From: DATBRC01 sp036560485
Lineage (GTDB): Bacteria > Pseudomonadota > Gammaproteobacteria > Burkholderiales > Burkholderiaceae_D
Direction of reading: 5' to 3'
Length of the DNA stretch: 64,000 nucleotides
Assembly (NCBI GenBank): GCA_036560485.1
Contig: DATBRC010000055.1
Span: 1-64,000, forward strand
The notes below the pieces were generated by a model, which was given only the letters and a program-made list of their open reading frames with translations, was not told the origin of the DNA and made no database searches. The first letter of the stretch is position 1. Each line of letters starts with the position of its first letter. The translations under genes were made by a program, and so were the position numbers. This document shows, piece after piece, positions 24,152 to 32,174 of the stretch.

Positions 24152-24756
24152 CAGGCACTCCGTAACTTTTGTGCTGTCTCCGCCAAGCGCCGCCCGAGTG
24201 CGATGGCGAGTGTTTTCGTGTCATTCGAAATTGGATGCGAGCCGTTCAGGCCGGACCAATGGCTTGCTCCGTACGGCGTGCCGCCTGATTCGGTCGTCAT
24301 CAGTTCTGGCAGTGTGTAAGGCACGCCAAGCACGATCATGCCGTGATGCAGAAGCGGCAGCATCATGGACAGCAACGTCGATTCCTGACCGCCATGCAGA
24401 CTACCGGTTGACGTAAAAACGCAAGCAGGTTTCCCGCTCAAGGTCCCGGACAGCCACTGTGCCGAGGTTCCATCCCAAAAGTATTTCATGGCCGATGCCA
24501 TGTTGCCGAATCGGGTTGGTGAGCCTAATGCCAAGCCATCGCATTGTTCCAGATCACCCAATTCGACATAAGGCGCGCCTTCCACAGGGATATCTGGCTC
24601 GGTTGCTTCCGCTACAGTGGATACCGCCGGCACAGTACGAAGCCGTGCATCGCAACCGGGTACACTTTCAATACCTTGCGCAATCAGTTCCGCCAGTTTT
24701 TTGGTGGAGCCGTGACGGGAATAGAACAAAACGAGAATAGTAAGGTTGCGTGTCAT
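24151..24756 (-). CDS. wrbA: NAD(P)H:quinone oxidoreductase, WrbA family
   Basis: WrbA is a tetrameric FMN flavodoxin-like enzyme that reduces quinones by two electrons. The 201 residues contain the FMN phosphate loop LVLFYSRHGSTKKLAE, the GSPTRFGNMASAMKYFWDGTS loop, and STGSLHGGQESTLLSMMLPLLHHGM. I start at 24756; the frame extends to 24954 but the extra residues are outside the family, and ATG 24759 is equally possible. There is no ribosome binding site, and TATAAT (24767-24772) ends about seven bases before the start, hinting at a leaderless message. It is divergent from the YihY-type gene. Confidence 0.93.
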   Translation of the reverse strand: MTRNLTILVLFYSRHGSTKKLAELIAQGIESVPGCDARLRTVPAVSTVAEATEPDIPVEGAPYVELGDLEQCDGLALGSPTRFGNMASAMKYFWDGTSAQWLSGTLSGKPACVFTSTGSLHGGQESTLLSMMLPLLHHGMIVLGVPYTLPELMTTESGGTPYGASHWSGLNGSHPISNDTKTLAIALGRRLAETAQKLRSA

Positions 24757-24812
24757 CATAATTGATATTATAGGGCGCTTTATCCATCCATATTCGTTTC
24801 GCCAATCGCCAA

Positions 24813-26075
24813 ATGTTATCAACAAAAATAGAAAGACTGCGCGGCCTGACTTGGTCGCAGGTACGTAACCTGTATCAATTTGCGGTCCGCCGGGTAAACG
24901 AAGAACATTTACCGCAAGTGGCGGGCAGTCTGACATTTGCGACGGTTTTGGCATTAGTGCCAGTGGTCACCATTGCATTCGCCATATTTACGGCATTTCC
25001 GATTTTCAATACTTTTCGCACATCGCTAGAGGCGTATTTCATCCAGAATCTGATGCCCAAGGCGATCGCTGACACCATTCTTTACTACCTCAACTTATTT
25101 GCATCCAAGTCAAAAGGGGTGTCGGCAATTGGCAGTGTGATGCTGATCGTGACTGCTATCACGACAATGCGCATGATCGAGCGCGTGTTTAACCAGATTT
25201 GGCGCGTCAAGACCAAGCGTCCATTGTCGCGCAGCGTTTTAGTATATTGGGCTACCGTAACGCTTGGTCCGCTTTTGATCGGCATGTCGATCACGCTCAC
25301 ATCAAATCTGTTCAAGGCGACGCATGGTGTCGTCATGCCGATTTCACTGGTCAGCGCTGTATTCTCTACGTGTGCATCCATTCTGCTGACGACAGGTGCA
25401 TATACCTTGCTGTATGTGGTGATCCCGAATCGTCTGGTGGATTGGCGCGATGCCGCTTGGGGAGGTTTGCTGGCAGCCGTTGCCTTTGAAATTGCAAAGC
25501 GGTTATTTGCGGTCTACATCACAAAATTCCCTACCTATACCATGGTGTATGGCGCGATCGCGGCGATACCGATTTTTCTGGTCTGGATTTATCTGTTCTG
25601 GATGATTACCTTGGTAGGTGCAGTGCTGGCAGCGGCATTGCCGGTTGTGAAATATGAACGTTGGTGGAAAGTGGAGTCACCCGGCAGTGCATTTATCGAT
25701 GCGATGGTGGTGCTGCAGGTTTTGTATGATGCCAGAACGTCTGCTTCAACTGCAGAAGTCAATGTCACCAAGATCCGCGCCAAAACGCGGCTCGGGTTTG
25801 ACGAGGCGGAAAAACTGCTGCAAAAAATGCTGGATGCCGGCTGGGTCGGTTGCTACAAACCGGAAGTGCCGCTGCATGCACAATGGGGCAAGCACATTAC
25901 GGAAGGATTGGATCGTTGGATCTTGCTAGCCAATCCTGAACAATTGAAACTGGCGGATGTTTATCGGCTCTTTGTGTTTAATGCGCCTGCCAATAATGCA
26001 TTGGCCAGGCAAGTTGAGACAGCGATTGAGCAAGGGTTGAATCAGACATTAGCGGAACATTTTTATCAACGCTGA
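24813..26075 (+). CDS. YihY/virulence factor BrkB family membrane protein
   Basis: The 420-residue protein has six or so membrane helices over residues 30-290 with the YihY signature: LPQVAGSLTFATVLALVPVV, SAIGSVMLIVTAITTMRMIERVFNQIWRV, and YGAIAAIPIFLVWIYLFWMITLVGAVL. The C-terminal 120 residues are soluble and resemble a winged helix (FDEAEKLLQKMLDAGWVG). The family was once called RNase BN, but that activity belongs to another protein, so the function is open. No ribosome binding site is visible before the ATG. Confidence 0.9.
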   Translation: MLSTKIERLRGLTWSQVRNLYQFAVRRVNEEHLPQVAGSLTFATVLALVPVVTIAFAIFTAFPIFNTFRTSLEAYFIQNLMPKAIADTILYYLNLFASKSKGVSAIGSVMLIVTAITTMRMIERVFNQIWRVKTKRPLSRSVLVYWATVTLGPLLIGMSITLTSNLFKATHGVVMPISLVSAVFSTCASILLTTGAYTLLYVVIPNRLVDWRDAAWGGLLAAVAFEIAKRLFAVYITKFPTYTMVYGAIAAIPIFLVWIYLFWMITLVGAVLAAALPVVKYERWWKVESPGSAFIDAMVVLQVLYDARTSASTAEVNVTKIRAKTRLGFDEAEKLLQKMLDAGWVGCYKPEVPLHAQWGKHITEGLDRWILLANPEQLKLADVYRLFVFNAPANNALARQVETAIEQGLNQTLAEHFYQR

Positions 26076-26093
26076 TTGGGAGCGCCTAACAAA

Positions 26094-26408
26094 TCAAAAC
26101 GCAATTTTTCCTATCCACAGCTGCCAATACATGACCCAATCTCCCATCAGTGAATAGAGCGGATACTGAAATGTGGCGGGCCGGTTTTTTTCAAACATGA
26201 AATGGCCGATCCATGCAAAGCCATAACCGGAAATTGGCATGCCGAGCAGCCACCATGCGCTACCTGTGATAAATACTTCCGCAAAACAGATCAGTACGAG
26301 AGTCGACCCGATGAAATGAAGAGCGCGGCATGTGCGATTGGCATGCTGGCTTAAATAGAATGGGTAGAATTCGGCAAAGCTTTTGTATTGTTTAATATCG
26401 GTGTTCAC
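26094..26408 (-). CDS. DUF962/Mpo1-like membrane protein
   Basis: The 104-residue protein begins NTDIKQYKSFAEFYPFYLSQHANRTCRALHFIGS and contains HxxxN..R..H and GYGFAWIGHFMFEKNRPATF, the histidine pattern of the DUF962/Mpo1 family; yeast Mpo1 is an iron-dependent dioxygenase acting on 2-hydroxy fatty acids. Two or three membrane helices are likely. I choose GTG 26408 because GGGAGG lies six bases upstream, an excellent ribosome binding site; the frame's longer start at 26438 lacks one. It probably shares a transcript with the hydrolase and metY upstream. Confidence 0.85.
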   Translation of the reverse strand: MNTDIKQYKSFAEFYPFYLSQHANRTCRALHFIGSTLVLICFAEVFITGSAWWLLGMPISGYGFAWIGHFMFEKNRPATFQYPLYSLMGDWVMYWQLWIGKIAF

Positions 26409-26453
26409 AATATTCCTCCCTATAAATACGCATCTCAATGTAATTCGTTAGTC

Positions 26454-27260
26454 TTATTTTCTTGCAAATGCAAACAAGGTATCCAGAACGGCATCAGGCT
26501 GTTCCGCCATCAGATCGTGGCCGCAATTTTCTACTTTAACCATAGTTGCGTGTGGTATCGCCTTGACGAGTGTCGCAGTCGATTTGGATGGCGTCATGAC
26601 ATCCTGCTTCCCCGATAAAAATAACGCGGGACATGCCACGGATTTTGCTGCGGTCTCACCATTCGCATAATTATTGCAAGCGGAAAAATCGGTATAAAAA
26701 ACGTGATCAGGATTAATTTGTGAGATACGTTGCATCAAGCGCTGCGCTCCACCCATTACATAGAATCCCGGTCCGGGGCTGGCTGGTTTTTGCGCGATGG
26801 ATGAATGTGACCAGATATTGACCATATCGATTGCTGCAGGCTCGTCATTCTTGGCGGTATCAAGTAATGCTGGCGATACGCTCATTGGATAGGCAGTTCC
26901 GACCAAAGCCAGCTTGGATATCCGTTGTGGAGCCTTGACACAGGTTTCCAGTGCGATCAATGAACCCATGCTGTGGCCAATCAACGTTGCTTTTTGCACG
27001 CCTGCAGCATCAAGTACGGCGAGCAACCAATCAGCCATCGCTTCGATGCTGGTGAGTGCCGTACCTTTGCTGCGTCCATGTCCCGGGAGATCTACCGCGA
27101 GTACGCCGAATCCATGATGCGCAAAATATCGTGTCTGCAGTATCCAGACAGAGTGATCATGCTGCGCGCCATGAATAAAAACAGCAGTAGGCAGCGCCGC
27201 ATCGAACGCTTTGCCGCCGGTGTAGCAATAGGCATCATGTTCTTGAATAGTGACGAGCAT
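26454..27260 (-). CDS. Alpha/beta-fold hydrolase
   Basis: A 268-residue single-domain hydrolase with the oxyanion strand VFIHGAQHDHSVW, the AVDLPGHGRS loop, the nucleophile elbow GHSMG (Ser97), the acid region LFLSGKQDVMTP and the C-terminal catalytic His in ENCGHDLMAEQ. It has no signal peptide. The substrate is unknown; a lone hydrolase one base after metY could be an esterase linked to acyl-homoserine use, but that is only position-based inference. Confidence 0.85.
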   Translation of the reverse strand: MLVTIQEHDAYCYTGGKAFDAALPTAVFIHGAQHDHSVWILQTRYFAHHGFGVLAVDLPGHGRSKGTALTSIEAMADWLLAVLDAAGVQKATLIGHSMGSLIALETCVKAPQRISKLALVGTAYPMSVSPALLDTAKNDEPAAIDMVNIWSHSSIAQKPASPGPGFYVMGGAQRLMQRISQINPDHVFYTDFSACNNYANGETAAKSVACPALFLSGKQDVMTPSKSTATLVKAIPHATMVKVENCGHDLMAEQPDAVLDTLFAFARK

Positions 27261-27261
27261 A

Positions 27262-28572
27262 TCAAGCGCCTTTCTGGGCTGCTTTCAAGCCGCGACTTAA
27301 ATCTTCAATCAAGTCATCGACATCTTCAAGACCAACTGACAGGCGCATTGTGCCTTCTGTGATACCTGCGGCTGCCAGTTGTTCCGCTGGCACACGGAAA
27401 TGCGTGGTTGATGCCGGATGAATGACCAGCGACTTGGCATCGCCGACATTGGCGAGATGCGAAAAGATTTTCAGCGATTCGACAAAACGTCTACCAGCGG
27501 CGCGGTCACCCTTGATGCTGAATGAAAATACGGCGCTACAGCCTTTTGGCAGCAAGGTTTTGGCCAATGCATAATCCGGATGCGACGTGAGTTCCGGATA
27601 CGATACCGATTCGACAGCAGGATTGGCTGCCAGGAATTCCACGACTTTGCGCGTGTTGGCGACATGCCTGTCCATTCTCAATGCAAGCGTCTCAATTCCT
27701 TGCAATATTGCGAACGCATTATGCGGACTCATCACGGCGCCGAAATCGCGCAAGCCTTCGCGTCTTGCGCGCAGCGAGAAGGGCGCAACAGTGGATTCTT
27801 CAGAAAACACCATGCCGTGGAAGCCATCATACGGTTCGCATAATTCTGCAAAGTGACCGGTCTTTTCATATGCTTGTTGCCAATCGAACGTGCCGCCATC
27901 GATCAGCAGTCCACCCATTGCCGTGCCGTGACCGCACAAGAATTTAGTCGCCGAATGAAAAATCAGATCTGCCCCATGATCGAAAGGACGCAACAGATAA
28001 GGCGTGGTAAACGTCGAATCGACCATCAGCGGCAAGTAGTGCTCATGCGCAATGGCGGCGATTTGTGGAATATCAAGGACATCGAGCCCGGGATTGCCTA
28101 AAGTTTCTCCAAACAGAATTTTTGTATTGGGCCGTATTGCATTGCGCCATGCATCCAGGTTGCGCGGATCGACAAAAGTAGTGTCGATACCGAAACGCTT
28201 CATGGTGTAAGCGAGCAAGTTGTGCGAGCCGCCATACAGTGCACGCGAAGCAACAATATGCGAACCTGCGCTTGCAATTGTTGCCAATGCAAGATGCATC
28301 GCTGCTTGACCGCTTGCTGTTGCAATGCCTGCGACGCCACCCTCCAATGCTGCAATGCGTTCTTCCAATACGGCATTGGTTGGGTTGGAGATGCGGGAAT
28401 AAACATGGCCTGATCGTTCCATGTTGAAAAGTGAAGCGGCGTGGTCGGAGTCTTTGAAGACATACGATGTCGTCAAATAGATCGGCGTTGCACGCGCGCC
28501 AGTTGCAGGGTCGGGCGCTGCACCTGCGTGCAAGGCAAGCGTGTCAAAGGCTGGATATTTGGGTGCGCTCAT
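27262..28572 (-). CDS. metY: O-acetylhomoserine sulfhydrylase (aminocarboxypropyltransferase)
   Basis: A PLP enzyme that makes homocysteine directly from O-acetylhomoserine and sulfide. The 436 residues start at ATG 28572 (AGGA upstream) and show the Cys/Met-metabolism fold: ALEGGVAGIATASGQAA, the Schiff-base Lys210 in SATKFLCGHG, and GDAKSLVIHPASTTH. The inserts and length fit the MetY branch (about 430 residues) better than MetB or MetZ. The longer frame to 28716 is rejected. A second paralogue of the superfamily, metZ, lies at 58228. Confidence 0.93.
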   Translation of the reverse strand: MSAPKYPAFDTLALHAGAAPDPATGARATPIYLTTSYVFKDSDHAASLFNMERSGHVYSRISNPTNAVLEERIAALEGGVAGIATASGQAAMHLALATIASAGSHIVASRALYGGSHNLLAYTMKRFGIDTTFVDPRNLDAWRNAIRPNTKILFGETLGNPGLDVLDIPQIAAIAHEHYLPLMVDSTFTTPYLLRPFDHGADLIFHSATKFLCGHGTAMGGLLIDGGTFDWQQAYEKTGHFAELCEPYDGFHGMVFSEESTVAPFSLRARREGLRDFGAVMSPHNAFAILQGIETLALRMDRHVANTRKVVEFLAANPAVESVSYPELTSHPDYALAKTLLPKGCSAVFSFSIKGDRAAGRRFVESLKIFSHLANVGDAKSLVIHPASTTHFRVPAEQLAAAGITEGTMRLSVGLEDVDDLIEDLSRGLKAAQKGA

Positions 28573-28741
28573 ATCGTTTTTATCCTGGGAACTATAATAA
28601 GATGAATGATGACGCTGTTTTAAGAATCGTAGCACTGAATGTTGCGGATTGGCGTAATGCGGTTCGCCTAGATTTTTTGCGCCAGTTAAGCTACATTGCA
28701 GATGTAAGAACAACAACTACGACTATTACGCGAGGTGAGCC

Positions 28742-29191
28742 ATGAAAGTATCCGAAATCCTGAAAGTCAAAGGCGATATCCTCTATACCGTCAAGCCTGA
28801 CAGCCCGATTGCCGATGCCGTAAGCACGATGGCAGAAAAGGACATTGGCTCGTTGGTGGTGATGGAATATGGCGAACTGGTCGGTATGCTGAGTTTTCGT
28901 GAGGTCATGAAGGCACTGCACGCCAATAACGGATCGGTCGGCAGCGGCACCGTGCGCAAGCATATGGATGACCATCCCATCACGATTACGCCGGACACGG
29001 AAGTCAATGAAGTGCGCCGCCTGATGCTGGAGCGGCATGCGCGTTATGTGCCGGTGGTCGATGCCAAGGTGCTGATGGGTGTGATCTCGTTCTACGATGT
29101 GGCCAAAGCTGTGTTTGAAGCGCAAAGCTTTGAAAACAAAATGCTGAAAGCCTATATCCGCGATTGGCCTAGCGAGGAAAATGCTGAATAA
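28742..29191 (+). CDS. Two-CBS-domain protein
   Basis: This 149-residue protein is almost entirely a Bateman module: CBS1 about 1-62 (VSEILKVKGDILYTVKPDSPIADAV, IGSLVVMEYGELVGMLSFREV) and CBS2 about 70-130 (VRKHMDDHPITITPDTEVNEV, HARYVPVVDAKVLMGVISFYDV). Such pairs bind adenosyl nucleotides and signal energy or SAM status to partners. No effector domain is attached. AGGTGAGCC before the ATG gives a good ribosome binding site. It is divergent from metY across 169 bases, so a SAM-related link is conceivable but unproven. Confidence 0.9.
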   Translation: MKVSEILKVKGDILYTVKPDSPIADAVSTMAEKDIGSLVVMEYGELVGMLSFREVMKALHANNGSVGSGTVRKHMDDHPITITPDTEVNEVRRLMLERHARYVPVVDAKVLMGVISFYDVAKAVFEAQSFENKMLKAYIRDWPSEENAE

Positions 29192-29212
29192 TTGCGTTGT
29201 GGTTTAATGCCG

Positions 29213-29249
29213 AGCCGTTCATGGTGATGTACATCCTGGACGGCTTTTT
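29213..29249 (+). terminator. Intrinsic terminator after the CBS gene
   Basis: AGCCGTTC (29213-29220) pairs with GGACGGCT (29238-29245) through one wobble around a 17-base loop, followed by a run of Ts. Confidence 0.7.
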
Positions 29250-29365
29250 CATATCCGAAATAAGTTTGTGAATCCATAAATTCTCTGTACTTTTGGGAAA
29301 ATGGCCCGTACAAATGGTCAGTGCCTGCGCCGATAAATTTGCACAACTTCCAACTTGAGATCTCC

Positions 29366-31252
29366 ATGAGTCAATCCAGTCAATTCTCATTACTCACGCA
29401 ACGTCGATTTGCTCCTTTTTTCTGGACACAATTTTTCGGCGCATTCAATGACAACGTATTCAAGACAGCTTTGATCACGATCATCACGTATCAGGCTTTG
29501 AACTGGACGACTATCGACCCTGGATTCTTGAATCAATTGATACCGGGTTTATTTATTTTGCCTTTCCTGTTGTTCTCTGCCACTGCCGGGCAGATAGCAG
29601 ACAAGTTTGATAAAGCGCGGTTGGCGCGCTTTGTGAAGGTATTCGAAATTGCCGTCATGCTGGTGGCGGCAGTCGGTTGGATGACACACAGCTTGTGGTT
29701 GCTGGTAGCGGCGGTAGTCGGAATGGGGTTGCATTCGACGCTTTTCGGCCCGGTGAAATACGCATACTTGCCGCAGCACTTGGCGCAAGAAGAATTGATC
29801 GGCGGTAATGGCCTGATCGAGATGGGCACATTTGTCGGTATCTTGATGGGAGAAGTGTTGGGTGCGTTTCTCGTGATGTATTCATCAGTTGGTGTCAAAC
29901 TGGTCGCCGGCGGGACGCTTGCGATCGCGGTACTCGGATGGTTGCTCAGCCGACGGATTCCCGTTTCGCCAGCGCCTGTACCTAATCTGAAAATCAACTG
30001 GAATCCGTTGACTGAAGCAATACGTAACATCAGTTTTTCGCGTCACAACCGCACGGTATTTTTATCCTTGCTCGGCAACTCGTGGTTTTGGTTCTATGGC
30101 GCCATCATCATTGCGCAGTTTCCACTTTATGCAAAAAATTATTTGCATGGCGATCACAGTGTCTTCATTTTATTGTTGATGACATTTTCACTTGGGATTG
30201 GTGCCGGATCGTTGTTGTGCGAGCGTTTGTCCGGCCGCAAGATTGAAATCGGCCTGGTGCCGTTTGGTTCGATCGGCCTCTCTGTATTCGGTCTGGATCT
30301 GTTCTTTTCCAGCCTGCGGTATGCCAATATAGTGCCGGTTGATATATGGGGATTCGTTGCACAGCATGGCAGTCTGCATATCCTGTTCGACTGCGCGATG
30401 ATTGGTGTTTTCGGCGGCTTGTATATTGTTCCATTGTTCGCGTTGATCCAGACACGTTGTGATCCTGGTCATGTATCGCGCACCATTGCCGGCATGAATA
30501 TCTTGAACTCGTTGTTTATGGTGACATCAGCGCTGGTTGCGATGGTCTTGCTCAGCTTTGGTTTTACCATACCGCAGATTTTTTTGACGACAGCAATCCT
30601 GAATGCCTTGGTTGCGATTTATATCTTCTCGCTCGTGCCTGAATTCCTGATGCGTTTTATCGCGTGGTTGTTAATCCATACGATACATCGCGTGCGTACC
30701 CTTGATACCGATCGTATCCCGGCCTCGGGAGCGGCTGTACTGGTCTGCAATCACGTCAGCTACGTCGATGCAATCGTCATCATGGCTGCCAGCCCGCGCC
30801 CCATACGTTTCGTCATGGATCACCGCATTTTCAAGATGCCGGTGTTGTCATGGATTTTCAAGACGGCAAAAGCGATTCCGATTGCACCGGCAAAGGAAGA
30901 TCCATGGCTGATGGAACGCGCTTACGTCGATATTGCACAAGCATTACACGAAGGAGATCTGGTGTGTATTTTCCCTGAGGGGAAGTTGACCAGTACCGGC
31001 GAGATGAATGAATTCAAAGGCGGCGTCAAGAAAATCATCGATCGTTCGCCTGTGCCTGTCATACCAATGGCCTTGCGTGGTTTATGGGGAAGCACGTTAT
31101 CGCGCGCTGAAGGCAACCCATTTGAGCGTTCGTTCAAACGCGGGCTTTTTTCGAAATTGTCTTTGGTGGTCGGAGTGCCGGTTGAGCCTGCGGCAGCGAC
31201 ACCGGAATACCTGCAGCAGCAGGTATTGGCACTGCGCGGAGACTGGAAATAA
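29366..31252 (+). CDS. Fused MFS lysophospholipid transporter and 1-acyl-glycerol-phosphate acyltransferase
   Basis: Residues 1 to about 405 form a 12-helix MFS carrier like LplT (FFWTQFFGAFNDNVFKTALITI at the start). Residues about 430-628 are a PlsC acyltransferase with the HX4D motif NHVSYVD (His463, Asp468), FPEG (536-539) and the PVIPMALRG motif. The order matches the LplT-PlsC part of Aas-type fusions, which flip lysophospholipids inward and re-acylate them, but the acyl-ACP synthetase domain of longer fusions is absent. I use ATG 29366, since the GTG at 29321 adds a non-family leader. Confidence 0.92.
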   Translation: MSQSSQFSLLTQRRFAPFFWTQFFGAFNDNVFKTALITIITYQALNWTTIDPGFLNQLIPGLFILPFLLFSATAGQIADKFDKARLARFVKVFEIAVMLVAAVGWMTHSLWLLVAAVVGMGLHSTLFGPVKYAYLPQHLAQEELIGGNGLIEMGTFVGILMGEVLGAFLVMYSSVGVKLVAGGTLAIAVLGWLLSRRIPVSPAPVPNLKINWNPLTEAIRNISFSRHNRTVFLSLLGNSWFWFYGAIIIAQFPLYAKNYLHGDHSVFILLLMTFSLGIGAGSLLCERLSGRKIEIGLVPFGSIGLSVFGLDLFFSSLRYANIVPVDIWGFVAQHGSLHILFDCAMIGVFGGLYIVPLFALIQTRCDPGHVSRTIAGMNILNSLFMVTSALVAMVLLSFGFTIPQIFLTTAILNALVAIYIFSLVPEFLMRFIAWLLIHTIHRVRTLDTDRIPASGAAVLVCNHVSYVDAIVIMAASPRPIRFVMDHRIFKMPVLSWIFKTAKAIPIAPAKEDPWLMERAYVDIAQALHEGDLVCIFPEGKLTSTGEMNEFKGGVKKIIDRSPVPVIPMALRGLWGSTLSRAEGNPFERSFKRGLFSKLSLVVGVPVEPAAATPEYLQQQVLALRGDWK

Positions 31253-31308
31253 CGGCAGGGATAAATTTTAACGGATACTTAATTCACCGCTATAAAGCAG
31301 GTTTGCAA

Positions 31309-32085
31309 TTACAGATTAACAAAACCAGTGTGCCAGTTTGCATCCGCGTTACGTAAAAATCTTTCATTGGCTGCTTTGATTTCGGTGATCTCTTTCATCA
31401 CTTCCAGAGAAAAGCCGGCGCGTTTTTCACCGCGATCCTGCATCGTCAAGGTATCCAGATAACGATGCAGATGTTTTGGATCGGGAGCGAACAGGCAAAT
31501 GCGCTGCCAGATATGCGGGAAAGTGTTTTGCAGCACCTTGTTTGGCGTGAGCTGGTCAAGCGCAGAAAGGGAGAGGCCTTTGATATTGCTTGGTACTGGA
31601 TCGGCCTGGTAAATCATCTGCACTGTGGCAGCACCTAGATAGGTTTCGGATTCCATTCTCGGCGTAACAGGTTTCAATAACGGCAAAATCGTTTTGCTGA
31701 TTTGCTCAGCAGAGAGTCCTGCTCGGGATTCACAACGAATGTTTTTTATTCCGGTACCCTTGAAGTAATCATGGTGTCCTGCGATTGCTTCAGCTTTTGA
31801 AGTGTGACTGCCGAGATCGATCACACAAACGGGTTTCAGATCACCATCGTAAATTGCATAATCCACAATTTTCTCAGGCATGTCGGAAATGCCGGTCTTA
31901 CGCGAGCGTTCGTCTTGATCTTTTGGTTCCAGCAGCGCCGCGATTGCCACTTTTGGGAAAATATAACAAGTCGGCAAAGCTCGGCATAAACGAATGAAAA
32001 ACTCTTCTTCCGTTTTTGTGAGAAGGGGAATGGCGCTAAAACGCTGTGTCGTTCTCTTGTTTGCTTTTCGGTTGAAAAAAAACAT
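31309..32085 (-). CDS. DUF2726-type protein
   Basis: The N-terminal half (LTKTEEEFFIRLCRALPTCYIFPKVAIAALLEP, then VDYAIYDGDLKPVCVIDLGSH, then GIKNIRCESRAGLSAEQI) follows the DUF2726 pattern, which is thought to have a restriction-endonuclease-like core with D...D/E-x-x-H. The usual I-E-L-D is V-I-D-L here. The remaining 130 residues (from about 145) are unrecognised. It has no signal peptide or membrane helix. It lies 89 bases downstream of the PAS kinase gene on the same strand and converges with the MFS-PlsC gene. I do not assign an activity. Confidence 0.65.
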   Translation of the reverse strand: MFFFNRKANKRTTQRFSAIPLLTKTEEEFFIRLCRALPTCYIFPKVAIAALLEPKDQDERSRKTGISDMPEKIVDYAIYDGDLKPVCVIDLGSHTSKAEAIAGHHDYFKGTGIKNIRCESRAGLSAEQISKTILPLLKPVTPRMESETYLGAATVQMIYQADPVPSNIKGLSLSALDQLTPNKVLQNTFPHIWQRICLFAPDPKHLHRYLDTLTMQDRGEKRAGFSLEVMKEITEIKAANERFLRNADANWHTGFVNL

Positions 32086-32174
32086 TGCGTCACCCGTACT
32101 AATTTAAGAAATCAAATAACGATATCCTGAGCCCATGACTGCAATGTTGTATAAAACTGCAGACTTGTGATGCA

